Assembly: GCA_965227255.1 (NCBI GenBank)
Contig: CBDDFS010000006.1
Span: forward strand, 186,001-250,000
DNA length: 64,000 nucleotides
Origin: CBDDFS01 sp965227255
GTDB taxonomy: Bacteria > Bacteroidota > Bacteroidia > Flavobacteriales_E > Vicingaceae
Direction: 5' to 3'
The notes below the pieces were generated by a model, which was given only the letters and a program-made list of their open reading frames with translations, did not search any database and was not told where the DNA came from. The translations under genes were made by a program, and so were the position numbers. Of the stretch, positions 63,294 to 64,000 are shown one piece after another; the first letter of the stretch is position 1; each line of letters starts with the position of its first letter.

Positions 63294-64000
63294 TCAATTG
63301 AGAAACTTGTGTATCGCTTTGCTGGCATTATCCTGATACATTTCATTGGCAAAATTTCTGTAGATCTCTGCCTGGTCAATGACCTTACCTGTAACTCCTT
63401 TCGCACTGGCATAGAAGGCCCCACTTTCATATGAGTCTTCACTTATTCCATCTACATAACGCTTGGCTCCTACATCAACCGTGTGAACCATACCTTTCAG
63501 TTTAAAGACAATTGGCATCATTACATATTTGTACATAAATCGAAGAGCAAAGGGCATTACATCCATAGCTGCTGTTCCACTCGTACTTCCAGGACTCATG
63601 GTAATAAACTTCACTTCAGGGTATTGTCTGGCAAGAGAAGACATCCACAAGGTGGCGGCATATTTGACATATGCATAAGATTCCATTGGATTCTTAGGAT
63701 CAAATCGACTTCCATCCAGAACAGAAATGAAGTCCTCTTCAGTCGATTTGCCTAAATCTGGTTTATCAATCTTCATGAATTCCACACCTCTCGCAGCTTC
63801 TGAACCAGCATACAAAGCAACATTCTTCAGCTGACCGTTTTTAAGTAATTCCTCAAGAAGATAGGCATGGCCCAATAAATTGGCGGCAGTGATGCTGGAA
63901 ACACCATCTTTCGTCAGTTTCAATGGATCTCTGCTACCAAATCCTCCTGCATTCATAATAATAGCGTCAAGTTCATCATCAAATTTTGAAATAAACTTCT
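63294..64000 (-). CDS. short-chain dehydrogenase/reductase (N-terminus outside window)
   Basis: The frame is open to the window edge (235 residues seen). The SDR Rossmann features are visible: IIMNAGGFG (NAG motif), and the catalytic YxxxK as YAYVKYA, with the Ser expected in VALYAGSEAA region. The C-terminal half is typical of retinol-dehydrogenase-like SDRs (MSPGSTSGTAAMD). The N-terminal GxxxGxG nucleotide-binding loop lies beyond position 64000. Substrate unknown. Confidence 0.85.
   Translation of the reverse strand, partial: KFISKFDDELDAIIMNAGGFGSRDPLKLTKDGVSSITAANLLGHAYLLEELLKNGQLKNVALYAGSEAARGVEFMKIDKPDLGKSTEEDFISVLDGSRFDPKNPMESYAYVKYAATLWMSSLARQYPEVKFITMSPGSTSGTAAMDVMPFALRFMYKYVMMPIVFKLKGMVHTVDVGAKRYVDGISEDSYESGAFYASAKGVTGKVIDQAEIYRNFANEMYQDNASKAIHKFLN

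Overview
The window is chromosomal DNA from a member of the Bacteroidota, most likely Flavobacteriia in the broad sense (a Cryomorphaceae-like lineage is possible; genus not determinable here). Evidence: a complete sprF-gldK-gldL-gldM-gldN type IX secretion (T9SS)/gliding locus, two large secreted proteins with C-terminal T9SS sorting domains, DUF2723, DUF983, PorP/SprF and four-helix-bundle (S23-type) proteins, lipoproteins with Bacteroidota-style signals, promoters of the TTG-N20-TAnnTTTG type, and AT-rich DNA. No rRNA, integrase, transposase, CRISPR array or phage gene was seen; one tRNA (Gln, TTG) is present.

Layout. 1-3.6 kb: partial lipoate-protein ligase (minus) and a T9SS-secreted protein (plus). 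3.6-10 kb, all minus: miaB, a sigma-54 activator, lptE, a TPR protein, secG, groS, groL. A GG-N10-GC (-24/-12) sigma-54-type promoter and an upstream palindrome precede groS, so this cluster may hold both an activator and its target. 10.3-11.2 kb: two small unknown genes. 11.5-21 kb, plus: topA, a degenerate arginase-like protein, sprF and gldKLMN, closed by a terminator. 21-28.7 kb: DUF983 protein, ABC-F ATPase, a 1062-residue transporter-like/HEAT/cyclic-nucleotide-binding fusion, and a membrane SpoIIE-type phosphatase. 28.8-35.8 kb: four tightly coupled genes (triple TIR/DUF4062-like protein; nSTAND ATPase with a membrane segment, coiled coil and WD40 propeller; outer-membrane beta-barrel; beta-propeller lipoprotein). 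This is the best candidate for an undescribed system. 35.9-44.4 kb: a 2828-residue T9SS-exported multidomain protein.

44.4-48.8 kb, minus: sdhC-sdhA-sdhB, with a four-helix-bundle gene inserted between sdhA and sdhB. 48.9-51.2 kb: aminopeptidase P, an alpha/beta hydrolase and an 82-residue protein that looks like a free T9SS sorting domain. 51.3-54.4 kb: DUF2723 membrane protein. 54.5-55.05 kb: a second four-helix-bundle gene bounded by perfect 14-bp inverted repeats. Then tRNA-Gln, a serine hydrolase, a TetR-like regulator with an AarF/UbiB kinase, a Crp/Fnr regulator followed by pirin and YceI genes, a cold-shock protein, a bestrophin, a GNAT/YoaP protein and a partial SDR.

Across the window, intergenic regions carry short 8-bp-period repeats of the GGTTATTY/GGTGATTN type (near 10.1, 11.3, 44.6, 45.6, 54.5 and 55.0 kb); two of these bound the four-helix-bundle genes, suggesting a small cassette-like element.
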